This document shows, piece by piece, positions 1 through 5,040 of a stretch of DNA of 10,251 bases. Both the position numbers and the translations under genes were made by a program. The notes under the pieces were generated by a model. It was not told the origin of the DNA, did no database searches, and worked only from the letters and a program-made list of their open reading frames with translations. Source of the stretch: JAFLCA01 sp041907145 (GTDB lineage: Bacteria; Bdellovibrionota_C; UBA2361; JAFLCA01); NCBI GenBank assembly GCA_041907145.1, contig JAYRHW010000278.1:1-10251 (forward strand), given 5' to 3'. How positions within the stretch are numbered: the first letter of the stretch is position 1; every line of letters starts with the position of its first letter.

Positions 1-133
1 GACGTAGCGCTAGAACCAGATCAATATCCACGGTTCCGCGTACGGCTCCATGCAACGCAACAGCGTAGCCTCCTGCGACGGCATACTTAATTTTTGCTGC
101 ATTGAGAGCGCTGACAACCCGCAGGAGAAACAT
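1..133 (-). CDS. Nucleotidyltransferase-fold protein, toxin-antitoxin/AbiEii-like (partial)
   Basis: The first 44 codons of a minus-strand gene are present; the rest lies beyond the left edge. The translation opens with a short helix (MFLLRVVSALNAAKIKYAVA), then a strand and the sequence GGYAVALHGAVRGTVDIDLV. The GG-x5-HG-x-R-x-T-x-DID pattern is the hallmark of stand-alone nucleotidyltransferase-fold proteins related to AbiEii, MenA-like and MNT families. In these families the paired Asp residues (here D-I-D) bind metal and the protein transfers an NMP to RNA or protein. ATG 133 is the first start after an in-frame stop (TAG at about 152-154) and matches the usual N-terminus. No Shine-Dalgarno sequence precedes it; the space is filled by an AT-rich tandem repeat. 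Whether it is a toxin, an antitoxin or a housekeeping enzyme cannot be decided from this fragment. No antitoxin gene is seen upstream, so a partner could lie to the left. Confidence 0.7.
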   Translation of the reverse strand, partial: MFLLRVVSALNAAKIKYAVAGGYAVALHGAVRGTVDIDLVLALR

Positions 134-163
134 AGTATATACTAGTATATACTAGTATATACT
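134..163. repeat. Three tandem copies of palindrome AGTATATACT, putative operator
   Basis: Positions 134-143, 144-153 and 154-163 each read AGTATATACT. Each unit is its own reverse complement, so the array is both a 10-bp direct repeat and a set of palindromes. The 10-bp period places all units on one DNA face. The array directly abuts the ATG of the nucleotidyltransferase gene. Each unit also contains TATACT, a good -10 box. This is what a cooperative autorepression site in a toxin-antitoxin-like locus could look like. The operator role is inferred; the repeat itself is certain. Confidence 0.6.
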
Positions 164-182
164 ATATTATTACTGCGAGCAA
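154..182 (-). promoter_or_regulatory. Candidate minus-strand promoter for the nucleotidyltransferase gene
   Basis: On the minus strand TTGCTC (182-177) is separated by 17 bp from TATACT (159-154). The -10 is good and the -35 matches only at TTG. The predicted start falls near 147, inside the palindrome array, giving a leader of about 14 nt with no ribosome-binding site. Repressor binding to the array would block this promoter. Confidence 0.35.
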
Positions 183-218
183 CTGGGCTGAATGTAGACA
201 TCCGTATGTCCCGGCCGC

Positions 219-294
219 AAAAAAATGTGGGCCTGAGAGCTCTTTCCCCCCTTGCAATTCTTTCGAATTGCAAAAAAGAACTCCCAGGCCCACA
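219..294 (-). terminator. Long hairpin with minus-strand T7 tract, probable intrinsic terminator
   Basis: The outer arms are TGTGGGCCTG (226-235) and CAGGCCCACA (285-294), perfectly complementary over 10 bp. An inner perfect 9-bp stem pairs TTGCAATTC (252-260) with GAATTGCAA (265-273). The arms between them are largely pairable, with a bulge at the C6 run. Read on the minus strand, the inner loop is the stable tetraloop GAAA, and the outer stem is followed after one base by seven T residues (225-219). Both facts favour a minus-strand RNA. At about 69 nt the hairpin is larger than most intrinsic terminators, so it could instead be the 3' domain of a structured RNA. Confidence 0.5.
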
Positions 295-617
295 AACTGA
301 ATTTCGTCCTCGTTCGCCGTGTTAGCGTCGGCGCCGAGTCCGGAAGCTGGCTGAACTTGGAATCACTCCCCATTCGCAGCTTACCAAGACCATGCTCACG
401 TTAGCCTCTCGTAGTACCCACCGCTTCTTAGAAACGGCGGGGCGTTCCCCCCAACGCCCGTCAGTGACTACACAAGTATTATGCAGGGATCCTATGACTG
501 TGTAACATACACAGTCATATTTAATCTAGAAAACCACAGAAGAATAAACGTAGTAATATAAACTAGTTAGCTATTGGCCCACGAACTAAAGTCAAAGAGA
601 TGGGCCGATATGAGAAA
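295..617. other. Gene-free intergenic stretch with several hairpins
   Basis: I see no convincing protein-coding gene here. Read on the minus strand it contains a perfect 7-bp stem GGGCGTT/AACGCCC with a six-base loop (440-459), immediately next to a hairpin at 421-437 (CCG and TTC pairing with GAA and CGG around a three-base loop). Further down, 576-581 and 601-606 form GGCCCA/TGGGCC with a 19-base spacer, just past the stop codon of the lipoprotein gene; no T tract follows it, so it is a weak terminator candidate. The stretch 295-420 is GC-richer than 520-575 and ends at the strong hairpin at 219-294. I do not recognise 6S RNA, tmRNA, RNase P or SRP RNA motifs. Confidence 0.4.
493..519. repeat. 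Perfect 11-bp inverted repeat, putative protein-binding site
   Basis: TATGACTGTGT (493-503) and ACACAGTCATA (509-519) are perfect reverse complements around a 5-base centre, AACAT. The AT-rich ends and near-symmetric centre suit a dimeric repressor site; as RNA it would also form a hairpin. It contains CTGT-N9-ACAG, one base longer than the E. coli-type LexA spacing. It lies 98 bp past the end of the lipoprotein gene and about 360 bp upstream of the nucleotidyltransferase start, so its target is unclear. Confidence 0.45.
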
Positions 618-1358
618 TCAACAGTGGGTGCCAAAGTGCGACATGAGAATACTCTGGTCGAATACATTCACGACCTGATCGCCGGTGAGGTCGGCAACGG
701 GGTTATAGTTCGGATCACCCAATTGAGTGTTAAGCGCAGTGAGCATAATCGACAGATCGCTAAGATCTACGAGTAAATCTCCATTCAAGTCGCCAATGCA
801 AGGGTTAGGAGTCGAGGTCGGCATGGGCACTGCAGTTGGAGTCACTGACGGCGTCGGAACCTGCACTGTTGCAGTCGGGCTGGCAGTTGGCTGACTGCCG
901 GGCGTTGGAGTGGCCGGCAGCGGGGTTCGAGTAGGGGTGGGACGGGGTGTGGGCGTAGCTACCATGACGACCACATTTTGAATCTCCGCGGAGGTACTGC
1001 TGTTGACCTTGATACTAAAGTCAACGACAGCTTCTTGTTGAGGCAATTCATCGGTGAGAACTACCGCAGTCTGCACCTGAGCGCCAGAAATTTGGAAGGT
1101 GACCGGCACTAAGGGAATCTGCACTCGCTCCAGCATGAATTGACCCCGTGCATCCGTCACTGCCGTCACGCCCGTTTCGAGAAGCTCGACCGCGACATTC
1201 GCCTGCGGTTGCCCGTTACTATCAGTGATAAGGCCGGAAAATGAACGGCCCCAGGTTCCTTCGGTGCCCCCACCCTGTCCGCAGCCCGAAGCTACTATAA
1301 TCCCTAACAAGGCAAGCAAGCCGACCAATGAGGTAACGAATGTATTTTGCCGTACCAT
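618..1358 (-). CDS. Lipoprotein with carboxypeptidase-regulatory-like domain, Thr/Pro linker and dockerin-like module
   Basis: The product is 246 residues and predicted to be lipid-anchored. Residues 1-26 form a lipoprotein signal peptide: a hydrophobic stretch (LVGLLALLGIIVA) ending in the lipobox-like ASGC, with Cys26 as the lipidated residue. Residues about 38-118 (FSGLITDSNGQP..., then TDARGQF) resemble the carboxypeptidase-regulatory beta-sandwich common in surface proteins. Residues 135-186 are a Thr/Pro/Ser spacer made of TPTP-like units. Residues 187-246 carry two dockerin type I-like calcium loops, GDLNGDLLVDLSD and ADLTGDQVVNVFD, each followed by a helix and bracketed by Cys187 and Cys246, which could form a disulfide. 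The gene starts 11 bp after the DUF6502 stop, with a weak GAGAAG ribosome site, so the two are probably one transcript. No cohesin partner is in the window. The ligand is unknown; a surface-exposed calcium-binding role is inferred. Confidence 0.85.
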   Translation of the reverse strand: MVRQNTFVTSLVGLLALLGIIVASGCGQGGGTEGTWGRSFSGLITDSNGQPQANVAVELLETGVTAVTDARGQFMLERVQIPLVPVTFQISGAQVQTAVVLTDELPQQEAVVDFSIKVNSSTSAEIQNVVVMVATPTPRPTPTRTPLPATPTPGSQPTASPTATVQVPTPSVTPTAVPMPTSTPNPCIGDLNGDLLVDLSDLSIMLTALNTQLGDPNYNPVADLTGDQVVNVFDQSILMSHFGTHC

Positions 1359-1369
1359 ATGCTTCTCGA

Positions 1370-2221
1370 CTATTCCTTCTTCTTCGACTGTCGGGGAGGC
1401 TCCTGAACTTCGCCTTCCCCTTCTCCGCTAGGCGGGATCAGAGCGAAAGTTCCCAATGCCACCCGTGTGACGGGAGCATCAGTTGGCAGTTCGGGATTAA
1501 TATCGATATCGAATCCGGACAGATAATTTCTCGCCTTCTGGTGCAGGGCGGAACCCTCGCGGGTTAACCATTCACGAATTTCAGGAATAAATGTCTTGGG
1601 TACGCGATCGTACTGCGTCTTGAGATGTAAATTCTCCTCTCCCTCCTTACCGAAGAGGTTTCCCTCTACAGCGTCGATGAGATCGCGTACATCAGCCTGC
1701 AGCATACGATAGCCGGTGCGCACATCACCGCGGGGCGTATAGACTCGGCTTATGAGCTTGAGCCCGTCGCGGGTTCGCTGTACAGCGCCGACACGCTCCA
1801 ATTCGAATAAAATCGTTCCGGGAGTTACTTCCGTGGTCACAGATTCAACAAGATCCTTGAATTCATCTGTCCCCTCGTCGATGCGCAAAACTCGAGGTTT
1901 GCCATTCTTGCCGCAAAAGCGCCGAGATTGTTGCCACTGCCCTATCACGCGGCTGATGAGGCCTTGCCCGGGATTATGCAAATCCTCGTCCTTGAAAATA
2001 CGGTTCACATCGCGGCGGTGCAGCCCGGTAAAAGCGCTGAGTTTGCAAACGCTGAGCTTCTCTTCACTGCCGGCAAGCTCTTCCTGAGCTACGTCGAGAA
2101 AGGCGGCCTTGGCCGCTTCAATCAGATCCTGAATATGAAATGAGTGACGAGCGCAGAAGCGTGCCACTGGGCGAAGGAGAAGCCGCAGGGCATACATCAA
2201 ATCGGCGCGTTCTAGGGCCAT
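1370..2221 (-). CDS. DUF6502 family protein
   Basis: The product is 283 residues, with no signal peptide or membrane segment, so it is likely cytoplasmic. The N-terminal pattern is typical of DUF6502 proteins: LLLRPVARFCARHSFHIQDL, then an AAKAAFLDVAQEE helix, then a helix-turn-helix-like stretch at about 57-76 (KLSVCKLSAFTGLHRRDVNR) and a strand-rich central part (VLRI..., about 110-165). The helix-turn-helix-like element suggests nucleic-acid binding, but the family has no established function that I can cite. The C-terminus (about 262-283) is a low-complexity, charged tail rich in Gly/Glu then Lys. ATG 2221 is used because the family motif begins within the first ten residues; no clear Shine-Dalgarno sequence precedes it. 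The gene leads a probable two-gene operon with the dockerin lipoprotein. Confidence 0.85.
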   Translation of the reverse strand: MALERADLMYALRLLLRPVARFCARHSFHIQDLIEAAKAAFLDVAQEELAGSEEKLSVCKLSAFTGLHRRDVNRIFKDEDLHNPGQGLISRVIGQWQQSRRFCGKNGKPRVLRIDEGTDEFKDLVESVTTEVTPGTILFELERVGAVQRTRDGLKLISRVYTPRGDVRTGYRMLQADVRDLIDAVEGNLFGKEGEENLHLKTQYDRVPKTFIPEIREWLTREGSALHQKARNYLSGFDIDINPELPTDAPVTRVALGTFALIPPSGEGEGEVQEPPRQSKKKE

Positions 2222-2251
2222 AGCTGACTGCGCATTTTACACGTTGCTTAC

Positions 2252-2282
2252 AGTATAGCCTATCGGCCGGCTTCAATGCCAA
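2252..2282 (-). promoter_or_regulatory. Candidate promoter of the DUF6502-lipoprotein operon
   Basis: The minus strand has TTGGCA (2282-2277) and TATACT (2257-2252). The spacer of 19 bp is longer than optimal, so the -35 assignment is weak while the -10 is good. It lies about 30 bp upstream of the DUF6502 start, at a plausible distance. Confidence 0.3.
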
Positions 2283-2402
2283 CCTGAGAAAATGCCCCTT
2301 TTTACTCTAATACGTTGTAACTACTGCAGATTATCCTACGAGTACCTCCTATTCAAGTAATGGATCTGCGCTGTATCGCACTCCTCCCTCGACCGACCCA
2401 AG

Positions 2403-2425
2403 GCGTTCCGCTCTCCGCGAAACGC
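2403..2425. repeat. Intergenic hairpin between divergent operons
   Basis: GCGTT-C-CGC (2403-2411) pairs with GCG-A-AACGC (2417-2425) around a TCTCC loop, with one C/A mismatch in an otherwise 8-bp stem. It sits between the DUF6502 promoter region and the plus-strand promoter at 2469. No T tract follows on either strand, so a terminator role is not supported. Confidence 0.3.
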
Positions 2426-2468
2426 TGGAGGTGTTACCCAAACTTCCTCGCTCAAGCTCAAGTGATAC

Positions 2469-2496
2469 TTGACATAGGTCCGGTGCTCTCTATACT
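2469..2496 (+). promoter_or_regulatory. Strong sigma-70-type promoter
   Basis: TTGACA (2469-2474), a perfect -35 consensus, is followed after 16 bp by TATACT (2491-2496), a 5/6 match to the -10 consensus. The predicted transcription start is about 2502-2504. It points toward the unassigned gene and the S66 peptidase gene, leaving a leader of roughly 150 bp before the first candidate start. Confidence 0.65.
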
Positions 2497-2506
2497 GGTC
2501 CAGTAT
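2492..2506. promoter_or_regulatory. Palindromic operator overlapping the -10 box and transcription start
   Basis: ATACTGG (2492-2498) and CCAGTAT (2500-2506) are perfect inverted repeats around a single T. The left half overlaps five of the six -10 bases and the right half covers the predicted start point. A dimeric repressor bound here would directly occlude RNA polymerase. The regulator is not identifiable; no obvious repressor gene lies next to it, apart from the DUF6502 protein with a helix-turn-helix-like segment. Confidence 0.5.
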
Positions 2507-2579
2507 GAAATCAACGCGTGCACAATATTCCTCCTCGATGGCATACAGCCATCATGCCGCTTTGATGCATTGCGCCTAA
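2505..2579 (+). CDS. Possible 24-codon leader peptide ORF
   Basis: An ATG at 2505 lies 1-3 bases after the predicted transcription start, so the ORF would be essentially leaderless. It encodes 24 residues beginning MKSTRAQYSSSMAYSHH and ending AALMHCA, rich in Ser, Ala, His and Met, and stops with TAA at 2577-2579. The stop lies within the loop of the hairpin at 2569-2587. No ribosome-binding site is possible ahead of it. It could be a regulatory leader peptide, a very small product, or chance; codon statistics over 24 codons cannot separate these. Confidence 0.2.
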   Translation: MKSTRAQYSSSMAYSHHAALMHCA

Positions 2580-2587
2580 CGCGCAAT
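2537..2587 (+). promoter_or_regulatory. Leader hairpins, two of them mutually exclusive
   Basis: GATGGC/GCCATC (2537-2542 with 2548-2553) is a perfect 6-bp stem with a 5-base loop. GGCAT/ATGCC (2540-2544 with 2554-2558) is an alternative stem that shares bases with it, so only one can form. A third, independent stem ATTGCGC/GCGCAAT (2569-2575 with 2581-2587) has a 5-base loop containing the stop codon of the short leader ORF. A T-rich run (2614-2618) occurs 26 bases later, too far for a classic terminator. The arrangement resembles an attenuation leader, but this is inferred. Confidence 0.35.
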
Positions 2588-2652
2588 ACACACTCTATTC
2601 CCTGCATATCTAATTTTTAATTCTGCCGCTCGACTGGCGCGCTTCTCTGACC

Positions 2653-3819
2653 TTGAGGCGCCGGCGAGCAAGGCGGACTAGTCCCGAAATCTCGATATAT
2701 TCTCGGAGGACGGCGAAAACTCGTCGTACGCTATTCGTGTTTAAAGAAGTATATATTCGTTCACTAGAACAAGCCCGCAGCGAAATTGGATCCGGAGCGA
2801 TCGACTGCCTGCCGCTAACCGCGGTCGATCGTTCCTTGACTCAGTCTTGTCCCGACGCGGTTTGGGAGAAATTGACAGGTCCCCAACGGGGGTCTCGCCT
2901 GGTTTCGGCATGGAGTAAAGCAGTCAGTGCCGAGCGGTACGGGGACATCTTTGCCGAAGCCGACTATTTGCGCGCTGCTGTCAGGGATATTGAGCTAAGC
3001 GATGAAGCAGTAGCAATTACCCAGACACTGCTGCAGAATTCTGTGCACGCCCGGAATAATCGAACTATCCCGGCCTTGGCGTCTGCCGTGCAAACGGCTC
3101 TCAGCGACGGTCAACCGCTGCAATTGTGGGTCTCGCAGTGCCTCGACAAGGGCGCGCAAATGATGGCCTTTCACAATGAGTATCGACTTGGTCGCATCAA
3201 TGGAAACAAGCCTGGACTCGATTGCTTCGCAGAGGGCGTAAAACTTACAGCCTGGGAACAACTCAAGGCACTGCGAGATTCTGTTTCTTATCCGCAGCAA
3301 ATTACCATGCTGCTCGGTGACATGGATTACTTTACCGTGTTCCAGCTTCAGGAATGGCTTTCACAGGACTCCCTGCCAGCATTCAAGGCAGAGATGCAGG
3401 AAAGAAGGTCCGAAGTCCAAGCACGGGCAGATGCCTACTTCGGCAGGGGGAATGTATCGGTGCGGCTCTGGTCCGAATTTTATGGCCTCAAGGATTTTGA
3501 AGCTGCCCAGGCGCGCGCAGCAACGCCGGGCAACTGGCAGAACTATTCCGTGTTAATGCCCTCGAGCGAGCGCATGTACCTGGACCAGTGGGGCCTTGCT
3601 GATTGGGGCGAGCAGGAGGGCATTCCCGAGGCTACCCTGCGTGCTATTGTTCGCTCCGAGATAACCCGGACTGTTGCCCAGTACCGACTCGAAAGCAACA
3701 TTGCCGCTGACTGTCGGGCGATTCAAGCGTGGGCCGAACGTGTTCCGACCCCGACCTGGCCAATTAGCATTTCAAATTATGATGGAACTCGCGAAGTTCC
3801 GAGTTTATTATTGGTGTAA
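2653..3819 (+). CDS. Unassigned protein, cotranscribed with S66 peptidase
   Basis: I do not recognise the family. The frame gives 388 residues from TTG 2653. The first 26 residues are extremely basic (RRRRARR..., SRRTAKTRRT) and look non-coding. GTG 2737, giving about 360 residues beginning MFKEVYIRSLEQARSEI, is a credible alternative, though neither start has a Shine-Dalgarno sequence. There is no signal peptide or membrane segment, so the protein is probably cytoplasmic and mixed alpha/beta. Conserved-looking stretches are LWVSQCLDKGAQMMAFHNEY, a hydrophobic strand followed by acidic residues (ITMLLGDMDYFTVF, near residue 220), VRLWSEFYG, and a C-terminal PISISNYDG. The strand-DxD-helix layout loosely recalls Rossmann-like synthases such as cyclodipeptide or isonitrile synthases, but I see none of their defining motifs. 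The stop is 3 bp before the S66 peptidase start, implying translational coupling and a shared pathway. Confidence 0.8.
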   Translation: MRRRRARRTSPEISIYSRRTAKTRRTLFVFKEVYIRSLEQARSEIGSGAIDCLPLTAVDRSLTQSCPDAVWEKLTGPQRGSRLVSAWSKAVSAERYGDIFAEADYLRAAVRDIELSDEAVAITQTLLQNSVHARNNRTIPALASAVQTALSDGQPLQLWVSQCLDKGAQMMAFHNEYRLGRINGNKPGLDCFAEGVKLTAWEQLKALRDSVSYPQQITMLLGDMDYFTVFQLQEWLSQDSLPAFKAEMQERRSEVQARADAYFGRGNVSVRLWSEFYGLKDFEAAQARAATPGNWQNYSVLMPSSERMYLDQWGLADWGEQEGIPEATLRAIVRSEITRTVAQYRLESNIAADCRAIQAWAERVPTPTWPISISNYDGTREVPSLLLV

Positions 3820-3822
3820 CTA

Positions 3823-4761
3823 ATGACAATTAATTTCCCAATACTCACCGGAGACGCTGTCTGCTTCGGCCTTTGCTCCCCTTCAAGCTGGATTGAAGAA
3901 CGCTGGCTCAGCGCATTCACTGCTGCCTGTGCTGAACGAGAACTGACATGGAAATTCGCGCCGAATGCACTGTCCCGTCGAGCTTATAAGGCAGGGTCGG
4001 CGGAAGAGCGCGCACAAGACTTTACTGCGCTATTCGAAGATGAAGAAGTCGACGTCATTGTTGGGACTAGCGGCGGCTTTAACTCCAATGAAATTTTGGA
4101 AAGAGTGGACTGGAAACACATCGCGAGAAGGCCCAAGTGGTTTGCCGGATGCAGCGATCTCACCACTATCAATGCAGCACTACTTAGCCAAGCTGGATTG
4201 GCGTCCATCTATGGATTCAATGCGGTATATGCAAAATCCGACCCCAGTGCGTTGGATCGCCTGCTGCTCACGCTGCGAACGGGCCAAACTCAAGTCCGAT
4301 TGCCAGGGAAACTGTGGGAATGGGATAGACCGGAAAAACGTCCCAGCCCTGCCCCTAAGCTGCTGCGCGGGGAGTCTCCCGAAGGACCCGTTTTCGCGGC
4401 TAACCTAAGTACTTTTAACTTGCTGCTTGGTACGCCCTATCTTCCAGCACTGGATGGGTATCTGCTCTGTCTTGAGTACGACAAGGAAGAGGCACACGCT
4501 TTGCCTTCACTCGAAAGAATGCTGTGGCAGGTTCGAACAGCAGGACTGTTGTCGAAGGTTCGAGCATTGGTATTTGGTACCCCTCAAGCTGCTGTTGCGG
4601 AAGAAGAACGCGCATTAGGTCGCAGCATCGATGACATTCTTCTTGAAGTCACTGAGGGGCTCTCACTCTCCGTGATCTGCAATCTCCCCTTTGGGCATAT
4701 CTCACCCTCTTGGCAGCTCATTAACGGCAAGAGCCTGCAGCTAAGGATTCCTGCCACTTAG
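3823..4761 (+). CDS. S66 family serine peptidase, MccF-like (LD-carboxypeptidase fold)
   Basis: The product is 312 residues and cytoplasmic, the usual length for S66 enzymes. The N-terminal AVCFGLCSPSS begins the Rossmann-like domain. GTSGGFNSNEIL (82-92) is the nucleophile elbow with Ser88. WFAGCSDLTTINAALL (106-121) matches the family's F-x-G-x-SD-x-T block. LCLEYDKEEA (215-224) supplies Glu218. LPFGHISPSW (288-297) supplies His292. The full Ser-Glu-His triad is therefore present. The GGxNSN form of the elbow is closer to MccF, which cleaves the peptide-nucleotide bond of microcin C and similar acyl adenylates, than to murein LD-carboxypeptidases. The MccF role is an inference, and murein recycling remains possible. 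ATG 3823 lies 3 bp after the preceding stop with no good ribosome site, consistent with reinitiation. No clear terminator follows; a short TGGCG/CGCCA stem at 4788-4803 lacks a T tract. Confidence 0.9.
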   Translation: MTINFPILTGDAVCFGLCSPSSWIEERWLSAFTAACAERELTWKFAPNALSRRAYKAGSAEERAQDFTALFEDEEVDVIVGTSGGFNSNEILERVDWKHIARRPKWFAGCSDLTTINAALLSQAGLASIYGFNAVYAKSDPSALDRLLLTLRTGQTQVRLPGKLWEWDRPEKRPSPAPKLLRGESPEGPVFAANLSTFNLLLGTPYLPALDGYLLCLEYDKEEAHALPSLERMLWQVRTAGLLSKVRALVFGTPQAAVAEEERALGRSIDDILLEVTEGLSLSVICNLPFGHISPSWQLINGKSLQLRIPAT

Positions 4762-4943
4762 AGCGTGAGTGATGGGCTCCACTATCGTGGCGATCTTGCG
4801 CCAGATAAAAGCCCGCAATTATTCGCTAAAATAAGCATAGTACGTCCTTGCCGCCTCCATATCACTGAGGGCACCCGAAATCCAGCCTCGGCTAGGGCCG
4901 CCAGGGTGTTCGAAGCTGAAATATTTGGTCATTTTTAGCCCGC

Positions 4944-4977
4944 AAACTTTTTTTAAGTTTTTGATTTGCGCTAGACT
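4944..4977 (+). promoter_or_regulatory. Possible promoter and inverted repeat upstream of the giant surface-protein gene
   Basis: AAACTT (4944-4949) and AAGTTT (4955-4960) are a perfect inverted repeat around five T residues. TAGACT (4972-4977) is a plausible -10 box about 60 bp before the chosen start codon; a T-rich stretch occupies the -35 position, so the promoter is weak by sequence. The remainder of 4762-4943 holds only a short stem (4788-4803) and a minus-strand 37-codon reading frame discussed under findings. Confidence 0.3.
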
Positions 4978-5028
4978 CTCGTGTCGCCAAAATATCTCCG
5001 TTTTCGTTTCTTTGGATCGGAATTTCGT

Positions 5029-5040
5029 GGAGTAGTTGTG
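5029..5040 (+). promoter_or_regulatory. Ribosome-binding site that decides the GTG start
   Basis: GGAG (5029-5032) precedes GTG (5038-5040) by five bases. This start gives a textbook signal peptide. The upstream in-frame GTG at 4981 has no ribosome site and would add 19 residues in front of that signal peptide. Confidence 0.75.

Noticed and set aside
134..163. CRISPR array
   Set aside because: The 10-bp units are contiguous, with no spacers; they are simple palindromic repeats.
170..373. Minus-strand 67-residue frame upstream of the nucleotidyltransferase gene
   Set aside because: It runs straight through the long hairpin and its T tract, has low-complexity composition and no ribosome site; the hairpins explain the region better than a protein does.
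320..411. Integron attC-like site from the two GTTAGC motifs (331 and 400 regions)
   Set aside because: Both copies are in the same orientation, whereas attC core sites must be inverted; no integrase or cassette is present.
498..514. LexA (SOS) box
   Set aside because: The CTGT and ACAG halves are separated by nine bases rather than eight, and there is no adjacent SOS-type gene or start codon.
1752..2143. Plus-strand frames opposite the DUF6502 gene
   Set aside because: They are antisense shadows of a gene with clear family motifs.
2360..2620. Plus-strand 86-residue frame in the intergenic region
   Set aside because: It spans the strong promoter and its operator and has no ribosome site or recognisable motif.
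4981..5037. Upstream GTG start for the giant protein
   Set aside because: No ribosome site; it would place 19 charged and aromatic residues before an excellent signal peptide that starts at GTG 5038 behind GGAG.
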